Positions 18,282 through 26,106 of a DNA stretch of 64,000 bases are shown here, in pieces. Made by a program: the position numbers and the translations under genes. Under the pieces are notes generated by a model. It saw only the letters and a list, made by a program, of their open reading frames with translations, ran no database searches and had not been told where the DNA came from. Origin of the DNA: Arenibacter algicola (GTDB lineage Bacteria > Bacteroidota > Bacteroidia > Flavobacteriales > Flavobacteriaceae); the NCBI RefSeq assembly GCF_018860365.1, contig NZ_JAHKPO010000023.1:62001-126000 (forward strand), given 5' to 3'. Each line of letters begins with the position of its first letter. Position 1 is the first letter of the stretch.

Positions 18282-18316
18282 TTTTATATTAAAATACTTT
18301 TTATAGGGGCGTTGTT

Positions 18317-19012
18317 CTAATTTATGTCCTTTACACATCGTATTCCAACAGGGTATACGTGAATTTTTTCTGGTAACACATAATAGCGTTGTGAGGTACG
18401 AATAAAGGAGTGGTTGTTAAAATTGGATCCGCCCCGCATTACTTTGTAGGTTTCGCCATATTGCTCCATAGGCACCTCGTTGCCAGGGTAGGGTTTATAC
18501 CAGTCCGATGTCCATTCCCACACACTTCCAGCCATGTCATAGCAACCATAAGGGCTCGCAGGTTTGGCAATGGAAGTTCCGCGTGTCTCTTTTTGGTCCC
18601 ACACAACATAAGTGTTGTCATAGGTATCTCCCCAAGGAAATACACGGCCGTCGATACCGCGAGCCGCCTTTTCCCATTCTTTTTCAGTGGGCAAACGTTT
18701 ACCAGCCCATTTAGCATAGGCATCCGCTTTAGACCATGTCACTACTGCGGCATTGTTCTTTTTTTCCGGGGGGAATTTAAAAGTGGGGTCAAATTTGGCA
18801 AACTCCGTATTGCTAACCTCGTATTTGTCTATAAAGTACGCCTTTGTACTTGCAATTTGTTGGGGCCTTTCATCCGGATCGCCATAGGTGCTGCCCATAA
18901 TGAATTCGCCGGCGGGAACATAAACCATTCCTTCGGGAGGAGTTGGCTTTTCTTGCCCTGTTAGATAAAGTATATGTATTAAAAAAGTTAGGAGTGTTAA
19001 ACAAGATTTCAT
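18317..19012 (-). CDS. SUMF1/FGE-fold exported protein lacking the catalytic cysteines
   Basis: About 231 residues from the ATG at 19012 (MKSCLTLLTFLIHI, a signal peptide ending near LTGQ); an alternative ATG at 19039 would overlap the upstream stop. The fold marks are GMVYVPAGEFIMGS, GKRLPTEKEWEKAARG, FPWGD, YDMAGSVWEWTSDWY and VMRGGSNFNN. In true formylglycine-generating enzymes two Cys follow the RGGS motif and bind copper. Here the stretch reads NFNNHSFIRTSQRYY with no Cys, so it should not mature sulfatases. It may bind carbohydrate, or assist the neighbouring glycosidase-like protein or the unassigned helical protein. Confidence 0.82.
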   Translation of the reverse strand: MKSCLTLLTFLIHILYLTGQEKPTPPEGMVYVPAGEFIMGSTYGDPDERPQQIASTKAYFIDKYEVSNTEFAKFDPTFKFPPEKKNNAAVVTWSKADAYAKWAGKRLPTEKEWEKAARGIDGRVFPWGDTYDNTYVVWDQKETRGTSIAKPASPYGCYDMAGSVWEWTSDWYKPYPGNEVPMEQYGETYKVMRGGSNFNNHSFIRTSQRYYVLPEKIHVYPVGIRCVKDIN

Positions 19013-19032
19013 ACGCTTCCTATTTTTTGTGA

Positions 19033-20253
19033 TTACCATTTTTCATCAATAATACCGTAATACCTACCAAACCAATAATTTCGGATCATGGCCGCGGCAG
19101 TTCGTTCTTCCTCGGAACGAACCATTTTAAAACTGCCATCTTTTTGTGGAATTTTGAATTCCCTGGTATTGCGTTCAAATCCCCACATGTCCTTTATGCC
19201 CTGCTTTTTCTCTTCGGTAAAAATTTCCTCTCCTGTGAGTACCTTATAGACCATTAAGAACCAGATATTGCTTTCCCATGTAAATTCTATATCCTTCCAA
19301 TCGTACCAATGTCTGTTTAAATTCATTCGGTATTTATTGAGTAGACTGGGATCGGTCTCTAAACGCATAATCATATAGAGGGAACGGGCAGCGTGGTAGT
19401 CGTCCCCTACATTCCGCCATTCTTTAGGGAATAGTATTTTGGAATTAATTTGGTGGTCGTCATAATGATAGCGGTCTATAAGCATGTGGTATGCGGCATT
19501 GTACCGTTCCTTTCCTGTAATATGATGGGTTACCTTTAGCGCGGCCAACATTTCCAAAGAGTTGAGTTCTTGGTGCGGAAGGTTAGGGCAAAAGTTGCCC
19601 CACAAGGTCATTTTTCCGTCGAGATCCGTAAGTTTAAAGTTGTTGTCTACTACCCGCCCTATAAATCGATCTAGGAGGCCTGCTGCTTTCTCCTTGTATT
19701 CTGCATCCGCACATAGTTCCCAAAAAGTTCCTACACCGTAAAAAATAGAAGTGAATTTATCGGCACTTAAATCACCCAACCATCGGTAACCGGGCATGGA
19801 TGACGATTGGTGCCATTCATGGTACCAAAAAACCTCTTCGTGCCAAAGCGGTTCGTTGGTCCTATTGAAACTGCGCGCCACCAATCCTTCAACACCGGTT
19901 ACTTTTTCCAATTTTAGTATGGCCTCGAAGATGTCATTGGCTATTTTCCTGTCCTTTGGGTCTCCGGTTATAGCGTATTTATGGGAGTAGGCAGCCAGCA
20001 TTTCGGAAGTGGGGTCAAGACAATCGGCCTGGGAACCTATAATGGGCTGCTCCAGTCCGGCAGGTGGAAAAATAACATGTTGCATTATGGCACCTTCGTT
20101 CCAATGGTTTCCAAGCATCAACCTGTCAAACATTTCCACCTTTTTGTGTAGGGGGTCTGTTTTCTTTGGGAATTGATTTACTTTTTGGGCAAGCAGGCCA
20201 TGGTTTATAAAAATGAAAACTGAAACCAAGGGCAATAAACAATTTTTAAACAT
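19033..20253 (-). CDS. Unassigned exported helical protein, possible (alpha/alpha)-toroid enzyme
   Basis: A 406-residue protein with a Sec signal (MFKNCLLPLVSVFIFI, cleavage near LLAQ). I do not recognise the family. The sequence alternates helices with conserved-looking aromatic and acidic clusters: VFWYHEWHQSSSMPGYRWLG, NFCPNLPHQELNSLEMLAAL and FTWESNIWFLMVYKVLTGEE. This is the style of (alpha/alpha)6- or 7-toroid glycosidases, lyases and epimerases. It is first in a minus-strand unit with the SUMF1-like, GH20/GH67-like and DapA-like genes, so a carbohydrate role is likely. No catalytic residues can be named. Confidence 0.75.
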   Translation of the reverse strand: MFKNCLLPLVSVFIFINHGLLAQKVNQFPKKTDPLHKKVEMFDRLMLGNHWNEGAIMQHVIFPPAGLEQPIIGSQADCLDPTSEMLAAYSHKYAITGDPKDRKIANDIFEAILKLEKVTGVEGLVARSFNRTNEPLWHEEVFWYHEWHQSSSMPGYRWLGDLSADKFTSIFYGVGTFWELCADAEYKEKAAGLLDRFIGRVVDNNFKLTDLDGKMTLWGNFCPNLPHQELNSLEMLAALKVTHHITGKERYNAAYHMLIDRYHYDDHQINSKILFPKEWRNVGDDYHAARSLYMIMRLETDPSLLNKYRMNLNRHWYDWKDIEFTWESNIWFLMVYKVLTGEEIFTEEKKQGIKDMWGFERNTREFKIPQKDGSFKMVRSEEERTAAAMIRNYWFGRYYGIIDEKW

Positions 20254-20660
20254 GGCTAGTTCCTATTTGTGAGCATTTAAGTTTTTGGTCGAAATGATTT
20301 TATCTTTAATTGTATGCGGCCCTCTATACTCTTGGTTGTTCGTTAAGAAGGGGCATTAAGCATGTTGATTCTTTCTTTCTTCGATTAATGCAATAATATT
20401 AACTTATTTTAATCAATAAAACCAATTAAATATTACTTTGGGTTAATATATAATGCATATTAAGTAATATATATTATATGGCAATTGCAAAGTGTACTTC
20501 TTATAAGTCTGGGACTGGATCCCTATGGGTATTTCGGCACTTATTTGGGGTATGCATTTTATATCCCTGTATTGTTTGTGGGCGGTATTACTTGCGTTTA
20601 AACTCACTGGAAGTTAATCTATTTGTTGGAGCAAAACTTTTTTATGGAAAATGCGGGAGT

Positions 20661-20704
20661 GTAACAAAAGTTGCTGTGGACATTAAATGCCTGGCCTATC
20701 TTTA
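20661..20704 (+). promoter_or_regulatory. GTAAC-N4-GTTGC site with -7 element, rhodanese operon promoter
   Basis: GTAACAAAAGTTGC (20661-20674) has 5-base half-sites with a 4-base spacer, the architecture of Crp/Fnr-type sites. Its centre is 29.5 bases upstream of TATCTTTA (20697-20704), a near match to the Bacteroidota -7 consensus TAnnTTTG. The same spacing recurs at 38466-38509. It would put the site near -41 and leave a leader of about 100 bases before the rhodanese start. Confidence 0.55.
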
Positions 20705-20731
20705 CACTATAAATGTTTTGGTTGGTTGTAT

Positions 20732-20767
20732 AAGGAAACGGTCATTGTAAAAGGTGGCGGTTTCCTT
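20732..20767 (+). promoter_or_regulatory. Leader hairpin followed by U-tract, possible attenuator
   Basis: AAGGAAAC (20732-20739) pairs with GTTTCCTT (20760-20767), followed by four more T. If the promoter at 20697-20704 is real, this terminator-like hairpin lies in the 5' leader of the rhodanese operon, about 40 bases before the start codon. It could be an attenuator or a terminator of a short upstream RNA. The 20-base loop weakens the case. Confidence 0.35.
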
Positions 20768-20808
20768 TTTTAAACAATTACCTTGGAATAACTCAAAAAA
20801 GAAATAAT

Positions 20809-21153
20809 ATGTCTATTTTTAGTACACTTTTCGGAACAAGCAAAGAGAAATCGGATAAAATTGAAATATTGAGTCAAGCTGACTTTTCAGCGGCCATAGC
20901 GGGTAAAAAAGTACAACTCATAGATGTTCGTACGCCTAATGAATATGGTGGCGGCCATATAAAAAATGCCATTAATGTGGATTTTTTTAATGCATCAAAC
21001 TTTGAAAAATACTGTGAAAAAATGTCCAAGGATAAGCCCGTGTACCTATATTGTCGTTCCGGTGCCAGGAGTCAGAGAGCGGCGCATAAATTGATAGGTA
21101 TGGGTTTTGAAAAAGTATATGACCTAAAGGGTGGCTACATGTCTTGGAGATAA
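20809..21153 (+). CDS. Single-domain rhodanese-like protein
   Basis: A 114-residue protein without a clear signal peptide. The rhodanese fold is complete: QLIDVRTPNEYGGGHIKNAI (CH2A-like and CH2B-like strands) and the active-site loop CRSGARS beginning at Cys82, ending in DLKGGYMSW. It would transfer sulfane sulfur from thiosulfate or persulfides to cyanide, thiols or proteins. It is followed by an HMA-domain gene (44 bases) and a DUF3365 cytochrome gene (19 bases), suggesting sulfur and metal or redox handling. The putative Crp/Fnr-type site upstream is shared with the sulfide:quinone-reductase-like gene. Confidence 0.9.
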   Translation: MSIFSTLFGTSKEKSDKIEILSQADFSAAIAGKKVQLIDVRTPNEYGGGHIKNAINVDFFNASNFEKYCEKMSKDKPVYLYCRSGARSQRAAHKLIGMGFEKVYDLKGGYMSWR

Positions 21154-21197
21154 TATGCTTGTTGACTAGAATTTATAATTAGGCTTAAATTAACGCT

Positions 21198-21470
21198 ATG
21201 AAATTAGCTCTAAGTGTTCAAAATATAAAATGTGGTGGTTGCGCTAAAACAATTACCACCAAATTATCGGAATTGGAGAATATCACGGAGGTTATGGTGG
21301 ATGTAAACACTGGAACGGTATCTTTTGAATCCAACAACGTTGAGGCCACACAAAAGCTAAGGGATACCCTTAAAGCTTTGGGCTATCCTACAGTGGATGC
21401 CAAAAACGGCTTGGGCGACAAGGCCAAATCCTTTCTTAGCTGTGCCGCGGGAAGGATGATGAAGGAATAA
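21198..21470 (+). CDS. Heavy-metal-associated (HMA) domain protein
   Basis: A 90-residue cytosolic protein of ferredoxin-like fold. The metal motif is KCGGCAKT (Cys12 and Cys15) at the end of the first strand, followed by LGYPTVDAKNGLG near the fourth. It resembles CopZ-type copper chaperones and the N-terminal domains of metal P-type ATPases. The C-terminal extension LSCAAGRMMKE adds a third Cys. No metal ATPase is in the window. Its operon with rhodanese and a cytochrome suggests copper, or thiol-based redox control. Confidence 0.85.
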   Translation: MKLALSVQNIKCGGCAKTITTKLSELENITEVMVDVNTGTVSFESNNVEATQKLRDTLKALGYPTVDAKNGLGDKAKSFLSCAAGRMMKE

Positions 21471-21489
21471 ATCCAAAAATATTAGCTTT

Positions 21490-22560
21490 ATGAAGTATCT
21501 ATCTTTCTTTACAATCCTTTTAATGACCCTAGTAAGTTGTAAGGAGGCAAAAAAAACGGAAACTAAACCGTTAGAAACCAAGGTAGCAAACTCATCGGCC
21601 GATCAGGAAAAGATACATCCAGGTAAAAAAATTATTGAAACAGAGTGCTATTTATGTCACAATCCTAAAGCATCGGAAGTCAGCATGATTGCGCCTCCCA
21701 TGGTGGCCATTAAGAAGCACTATATCGATTCAACAACGACCAAGGAACAGTTTATAGAAGCTATTGTGGGTTGGATTAATGATCCACAGGAGGAAAAATC
21801 CAAAATGCCCGGTGCACTAAATCGATTTGGGATAATGCCCTATCAACCCTATCCTGAAGAAACCATTAGCCTGATTGCTGAATACATGTATGACTATGAA
21901 ATTGCACAACCCGAATGGTTCGATGAACATTTTCAGAGGGAGCATGGTAGAAGAATGGGCAAAGGCAAAGGTATGGGCAAAGGCAAAGGAATGGGTAAAG
22001 GTAAAGGAATGGGTAAAGGTAAAGGTATGGGAAATGGAATGGGCCCAGGTTCCAAACATGGATTACAAACGGATTATGGCGATATCGGACTTGGTTATGC
22101 CTTGGCTACAAAAGCTGCGCTGGGGAAAAATCTAATGAAGGCCATACAGGAAAAAGGTACGGAGGGGGCGGTAGCATTTTGTAACCTTCGGGCCATAGAA
22201 TTAACGGATAGTATTTCTGTTATGAACAATGCCCAGATTAAAAGGGTTTCCGATAAACCTAGAAATCCACTTAACAAGGCCAACAAAGAGGAACTGGGGT
22301 ATATCGCTACTTTTAAAGAGCAGGTTGCCGCTGGTATCGAAGTAGATCCGGTAGTAGTTCCTGGTAACGAAGAAGTAACGGTATATTATCCCATAACTAC
22401 AAATACCATGTGTCTCCAATGCCATGGGAAACCCAACGAACAGGTGAAGCCTGCTACTATGGCCACTTTAAGAAAATTATACCCTGAAGATATGGCCGTT
22501 GGCTATAATGTAAATGAGGTCCGTGGAATATGGAGTGTAGTTTTTGACAAAAATAAGTAG
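21490..22560 (+). CDS. Di-haem DUF3365 lipoprotein with Met-Gly-Lys repeat linker
   Basis: A 356-residue lipoprotein (LVSC, Cys17). The first haem motif CYLCH is at residues 53-57, in a small cytochrome c domain that ends about residue 140. A low-complexity linker follows: four exact MGKGKG repeats at residues 156-179. The C-terminal part (about 190-356) is a DUF3365 (Tll0287-like haem-sensor) domain with CLQCH at residues 308-312. Such proteins sense or transfer electrons in the periplasm. It is third in the rhodanese/HMA operon. The linker's Met and Lys content could bind copper or a negatively charged partner; that is inference. Confidence 0.87.
   Translation: MKYLSFFTILLMTLVSCKEAKKTETKPLETKVANSSADQEKIHPGKKIIETECYLCHNPKASEVSMIAPPMVAIKKHYIDSTTTKEQFIEAIVGWINDPQEEKSKMPGALNRFGIMPYQPYPEETISLIAEYMYDYEIAQPEWFDEHFQREHGRRMGKGKGMGKGKGMGKGKGMGKGKGMGNGMGPGSKHGLQTDYGDIGLGYALATKAALGKNLMKAIQEKGTEGAVAFCNLRAIELTDSISVMNNAQIKRVSDKPRNPLNKANKEELGYIATFKEQVAAGIEVDPVVVPGNEEVTVYYPITTNTMCLQCHGKPNEQVKPATMATLRKLYPEDMAVGYNVNEVRGIWSVVFDKNK
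21955..22026 (+). repeat. Four 18-bp tandem repeats encoding MGKGKG
   Basis: Units begin at 21955, 21973, 21991 and 22009, with synonymous changes (GGC/GGT/GGA) between copies, then decay into a partial unit at 22027. The repeat is in frame in the cytochrome linker, so copy number can change without a frameshift. Confidence 0.9.
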
Positions 22561-22754
22561 ACATTTTTTTTGGTCTTGTAGTTATAGAGGTTGAAAGTCC
22601 TTGTTCCTTGAAGAAGGAAATTTACCCAATGACGTATCAGGCCAAGGGTTGTTTAGGAATAAATAACAATTTCAGACCATATAATGTATAGAATTTGTTT
22701 CTTAAATACCCCATGCAAAATCCCGAAATATACTTTATAATTGGCTGTAATTAA

Positions 22755-22775
22755 ACTAAATAACAAATATTTAGT
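22755..22775. promoter_or_regulatory. Upstream palindrome related to the TetR operator
   Basis: ACTAAATA (22755-22762) and TATTTAGT (22768-22775) are inverted repeats with a 5-base spacer. The right half repeats the TATTTAGT of the operator at 22831-22842. It may be a distal operator; the distance of about 70 bases from the start codon allows looping or a second promoter. Confidence 0.4.
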
Positions 22776-22786
22776 GGCATTATCCT

Positions 22787-22842
22787 TTTGGAATTAAAAA
22801 AAATTTGTACATTTATTAACCATTTGGTTAAACTATTTAGTT
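22787..22842 (+). promoter_or_regulatory. Promoter and tandem operators of the tetR-type gene
   Basis: A -33-like TTTG (22787-22790) and a -7-like TACATTTA (22808-22815) are 17 bases apart. Directly downstream are TTAACCATTTGGTTAA (22816-22831) and AACTATTTAGTT (22831-22842), two copies of AACYA-TT-TRGTT ending one base before the ATG. Placement between promoter and start codon fits autorepression by the adjacent TetR protein. Confidence 0.6.
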
Positions 22843-22843
22843 A

Positions 22844-23446
22844 ATGAAAGATCAGAGCACAGAAGAAAATATATTAAAGGCAGCCATAAGCGTATTCCAA
22901 AAGAAGGGTATGGCAGGAGCCCGAATGCAGGAGATTGCGGATGAGGCAAAAATTAACAAGGCCATGCTGCACTACTATTACAAGAGCAAGCAAAAATTGT
23001 TCGAGGCGGTTTTTAGGCAGGCCTTTGAAAAGTTTGCCCCCCATATCAACCAGGTCTTTAATTCTGATAAAACGGTTTTTGAAAAAATAACGGAATTTAC
23101 GGATAGCTATATTTCTTTTGTAATGGAGAATCCATACCTACCCAACTTTCTGATTCAGGAAATAAATAACAATCCGGAGTTTTCCGATTTATTTTTTGGC
23201 TCCGAAATAGCACCTAACCCTGCGCGCTTTAAGAAGCAGATAGCGCAGGAAATTGAGATGGGAATTATAAAGCCCATAGACCCTAAACAATTGTTGTTAA
23301 ACCTTTTTTCCCTGACCGCTTTTTCCTTTGTAGGGACCGGCCTGGTCCGTGGAATATTGGACTTGGATGAAAAAACATTTAAATCCATGATGCAGGAACG
23401 TAAAATTTTGATTCCCGAGCTTCTAATTAATTCTATTAAAAAATGA
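22844..23446 (+). CDS. TetR-family transcriptional regulator
   Basis: A 200-residue regulator. The N-terminal helix-turn-helix is ILKAAISVFQKKGMAGARMQ then EIADEAKINKAMLHYYYKSK, the standard TetR pattern. The C-terminal all-helical domain (about 50-195) binds an unknown ligand. It is followed on the same strand by TolC, HlyD-type and ABC exporter genes. This matches the Escherichia coli arrangement in which the TetR-type CecR (YbiH) controls the ybhGFSR exporter. It most likely represses itself and this exporter through the tandem palindromes just upstream. Confidence 0.92.
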   Translation: MKDQSTEENILKAAISVFQKKGMAGARMQEIADEAKINKAMLHYYYKSKQKLFEAVFRQAFEKFAPHINQVFNSDKTVFEKITEFTDSYISFVMENPYLPNFLIQEINNNPEFSDLFFGSEIAPNPARFKKQIAQEIEMGIIKPIDPKQLLLNLFSLTAFSFVGTGLVRGILDLDEKTFKSMMQERKILIPELLINSIKK

Positions 23447-23532
23447 AACATTCATACTCAATTTTAAACGAACGGGGAAAATGACTATTTGAATGTTGCA
23501 TGTGACCACTGAAAATTAATAAACAAAAACAC

Positions 23533-24798
23533 ATGAAAAGACTTTTTTTAATATTAATATTAACCATACCTATGGTTGCAAAGGCCCAGCAGACCTTTAG
23601 GCTGGAGGAGTGTTTTGACCTTGTTACCGAGAATTATCCGTTGGCCAAACAATCTGGGTTATTGGAAAATCAGGTACAACTGGATATTGAGGCCTTAAGA
23701 ACGGGGTATTTGCCCAAACTGGATCTTAATGCCCAGGCCACCTATCAGTCCGATGTAACAAGTTTGCCGATCCAGCTTCCGAATGTAACCATAGAACCTC
23801 CCAATAAGGATCAATATCGAGCCACTTTGGATGTAAACCAAATGATTTATAACGGTGGCCTCATCAATGCTTCATCCAAGGTGAAGGAGGCAGCATCAAA
23901 GGTAAACCAACAACAGTTGGAGGTGAGCCTATACGGATTAAAAAGTCAGGTCAATTCTATCTACCTTTCGGTCTTATTGCTTCAGGAAAACCAAGCCTTG
24001 CTTCAAGCCAAAGAGGAGCAATTAAAAGCGCGTATTGAAGATGTGAGAGCCGGAGTAAAGTACGGCACCTTGTTGGGGTCTTCAGAAAAGACACTTGAAG
24101 CAGAACTCCTAAGATTAAAACAACAATACATAGAGTTGAGCTATAATAAATCGGATTTGTTACAACGGCTGTCCTTGCTAATTGGCAGGGAATTATCATC
24201 CGATGTGCACCTTGAAAGACCAGCAGTTTTCATATCGGAAACCGAATCCCAACGACCCGAGATTGAGCTTTTCGACCTTCAAAAGGAACAGATCGATTAC
24301 TCCTCAAAACTGATTTCAAAATCGAACCTTCCTAAATTAAATGCCTTTGCCCAAGGTGGTTACGGCAATCCTGGGCTAAATATGTTGGATAATTCTTTTA
24401 ATACTTTTTATATGGCAGGTCTAAAACTCAATATGAACATTTTTGACTGGAACAAGACCAAGACCGAGAAACAATCCCTTGAAATAAACAAGGAAATAAT
24501 AGATACCCAAAAAGAGACCTTTGAATTGAACAACAATTTGGAATTGGTAAAACTCAAGTCCGAAATTGATAAGATCGATGCTCTGATTTCCACGGATAAT
24601 GAGATTATAGCGTTACGCGAAGATATTTTGAAAACGGCGGAATCACAATTGAACAACGGTGTAATTACGGCATCGGCCTATATTATCGAATTCACGAATT
24701 TATATGAGGCAAAAAGCAATTTAAATCTTCATGAGACTCAATTGCTATTGCACAAAATTCAATATGAAATTACGAATGGAAGCTATTACAATAACTGA
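23533..24798 (+). CDS. TolC-family outer-membrane channel protein
   Basis: A 421-residue protein with a Sec signal (MKRLFLILILTIPMVAKAQ). It has the two long coiled-coil repeats of the OEP family (LEECFDLVTENYPLAKQSG in the first, INKEIIDTQKETFELNNN in the second) with a beta segment LDVNQMIYNGG. It forms the outer-membrane duct for the HlyD-type adaptor and ABC pump encoded next. It is 86 bases downstream of the tetR gene and 22 bases upstream of the adaptor. Confidence 0.9.
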   Translation: MKRLFLILILTIPMVAKAQQTFRLEECFDLVTENYPLAKQSGLLENQVQLDIEALRTGYLPKLDLNAQATYQSDVTSLPIQLPNVTIEPPNKDQYRATLDVNQMIYNGGLINASSKVKEAASKVNQQQLEVSLYGLKSQVNSIYLSVLLLQENQALLQAKEEQLKARIEDVRAGVKYGTLLGSSEKTLEAELLRLKQQYIELSYNKSDLLQRLSLLIGRELSSDVHLERPAVFISETESQRPEIELFDLQKEQIDYSSKLISKSNLPKLNAFAQGGYGNPGLNMLDNSFNTFYMAGLKLNMNIFDWNKTKTEKQSLEINKEIIDTQKETFELNNNLELVKLKSEIDKIDALISTDNEIIALREDILKTAESQLNNGVITASAYIIEFTNLYEAKSNLNLHETQLLLHKIQYEITNGSYYNN

Positions 24799-24820
24799 TA
24801 TATAACAATACCTGAATAAA

Positions 24821-25723
24821 ATGAAACATCCATATTTAATATTGACAAGCCTTCTTATAAGCCTTTTAGGTTCATGCTCCGGCAACGGGGACAAGGCAGA
24901 TGGTTACGGTAATTTTGAAGCTACGGAAATAACTATTTCCGCCGAGGCCAATGGAAAAATTTTGTTCCTGGATGCGGAGGAAGGCACTGTGCTGGGCCAA
25001 AATAAGGTTGTTGGGGTTATAGACACCGTTCAGCTCTCCCTAAAACGAGACCAGTTGTTGGCTTCCAAAAACACTATTTTTTCAAAATCCAGAAACGTGC
25101 TATCACAACGCGAAGTTCTTAAGGAACAATTAAAAGTGGCCCAAAATGATAAATCTAGGATAGAGAACCTATTGCAGGCAAAAGCCGCAACTACCAAACA
25201 ATTGGATGATATTAATGGACAGATCAACATTATTAAAGAGCAGATCAAAAGTGTGGAAACCCAAAATTCGCCCATTATTAATGAGGTAAAAAGTATTGAA
25301 ATACAAATACGTCAAATTGAGGATCAGATCCATAAAAGCATCATTCAAAACCCTGTGAAGGGCACGGTCCTGGTAAAATATGCCGAACCCAACGAAGTAA
25401 CTGCTTTTGGTAAACCCTTGTATAAAATAGCTGATCTGGAAGATATGATTTTAAGGGTTTATATCAGTGAAAATCAATTGTCCAACCTCCGCATTGGGCA
25501 GGAGGTAAGCGTAAAAATCGATGCAGGTGAGGAGATGAGATCATACCCCGGTGAGATTAGTTGGATTTCAGAATCAGCAGAATTTACCCCCAAGATCATA
25601 CAGACCAAGGAAGAGCGTGTAAACCTAGTGTATGCGGTAAAGGTTAAGGTTAAAAATGACGGTAGTTTAAAAATAGGGATGCCGGCGGAAATGTGGATCA
25701 CCTCAAAAACTACTGAAGAATGA
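24821..25723 (+). CDS. HlyD/YbhG-type membrane fusion lipoprotein
   Basis: A 300-residue periplasmic adaptor with a lipoprotein signal (LLGSC, Cys19). A split lipoyl-like domain (VLGQNKVVGVIDT near residue 65 and NPVKGTVLVKYAEPNE near 180) flanks a long coiled coil (about 75-170). The beta-barrel domain follows (VYISENQLSNLRIGQEVSV). It links the inner-membrane ABC pump to TolC. Its 3' end overlaps the next gene by 4 bases (ATGA). E. coli YbhG is the nearest well-known analogue. Confidence 0.88.
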   Translation: MKHPYLILTSLLISLLGSCSGNGDKADGYGNFEATEITISAEANGKILFLDAEEGTVLGQNKVVGVIDTVQLSLKRDQLLASKNTIFSKSRNVLSQREVLKEQLKVAQNDKSRIENLLQAKAATTKQLDDINGQINIIKEQIKSVETQNSPIINEVKSIEIQIRQIEDQIHKSIIQNPVKGTVLVKYAEPNEVTAFGKPLYKIADLEDMILRVYISENQLSNLRIGQEVSVKIDAGEEMRSYPGEISWISESAEFTPKIIQTKEERVNLVYAVKVKVKNDGSLKIGMPAEMWITSKTTEE

Positions 25724-26103
25724 AAACGACCTTGATCATAGCGACCATACTTGCAAGCCTTATCGGCATTCTATCCGTAATCTCAGGTTCCATGGTCCTA
25801 TTGGGGTTACGCTCCGTGGATTATAGGGTATTGGATTGGTTGGTGGTCTACAACGTGGTTCTTGGAATTATATCCATTATGGTAGCCTATCAAATAGGCA
25901 AACAACATAGAAAGTGGAAATTAATGATAATCTCGATCCTTCTATTGCACTTATTGGTATTGGGCTATTTATACTTTTTTAATGAAAGCGTAGCGGTAGA
26001 AAGCATAAAGGCAATGGCTTTTAGGGTTGGCATATGGGGAGCAATTCTACTTTTGACCCTAATCAAAATTCCAAAAACAACACACAACAATATAAAAATA
26101 TGA
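25720..26103 (+). CDS. Small four-helix membrane protein of the exporter operon
   Basis: A 127-residue protein with four predicted transmembrane helices (about 4-28, 40-60, 68-88 and 101-118) and basic loops (KQHRKWK). I do not recognise the family. It overlaps the adaptor gene by 4 bases and is followed after 3 bases by a lipoprotein gene, so it is made with the exporter. It may be an accessory or stabilising subunit. No active-site motif is visible. Confidence 0.75.
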   Translation: MKTTLIIATILASLIGILSVISGSMVLLGLRSVDYRVLDWLVVYNVVLGIISIMVAYQIGKQHRKWKLMIISILLLHLLVLGYLYFFNESVAVESIKAMAFRVGIWGAILLLTLIKIPKTTHNNIKI

Positions 26104-26106
26104 ATC

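Larger units (their letters stand above)
20254..20808. other. Gene-free region upstream of the rhodanese gene
   Basis: About 555 bases. The left part (20380-20476) is very AT-rich with nested palindromes such as TTAATAT-N7-ATATTAA (20443-20463). The right part holds a GTAAC-N4-GTTGC site, a -7-like element and a leader hairpin, listed separately. An open frame at 20478-20750 is not convincing: unusual Cys/Tyr-rich composition, no recognisable domain, and the regulatory elements fall inside it. Confidence 0.5.

Noticed and set aside
18317-19012. Sulfatase-maturing FGE for the sulfatase at 3138
   Set aside because: Both catalytic Cys are missing after RGGS.
2332-20253. A complete polysaccharide utilisation locus with its own SusC/SusD
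   Set aside because: No SusC/SusD pair, polysaccharide lyase or regulator is found in this part; only enzymes and a transporter.
20478-20750. A 90-codon open frame upstream of the rhodanese gene
   Set aside because: Cys- and aromatic-rich without any domain, low similarity to local codon habits, and it overlaps the regulatory site, -7 element and hairpin.
21955-22026. Possible CRISPR-like repeat array
   Set aside because: Units are directly adjacent without spacers and are in frame as MGKGKG codons; no cas genes.
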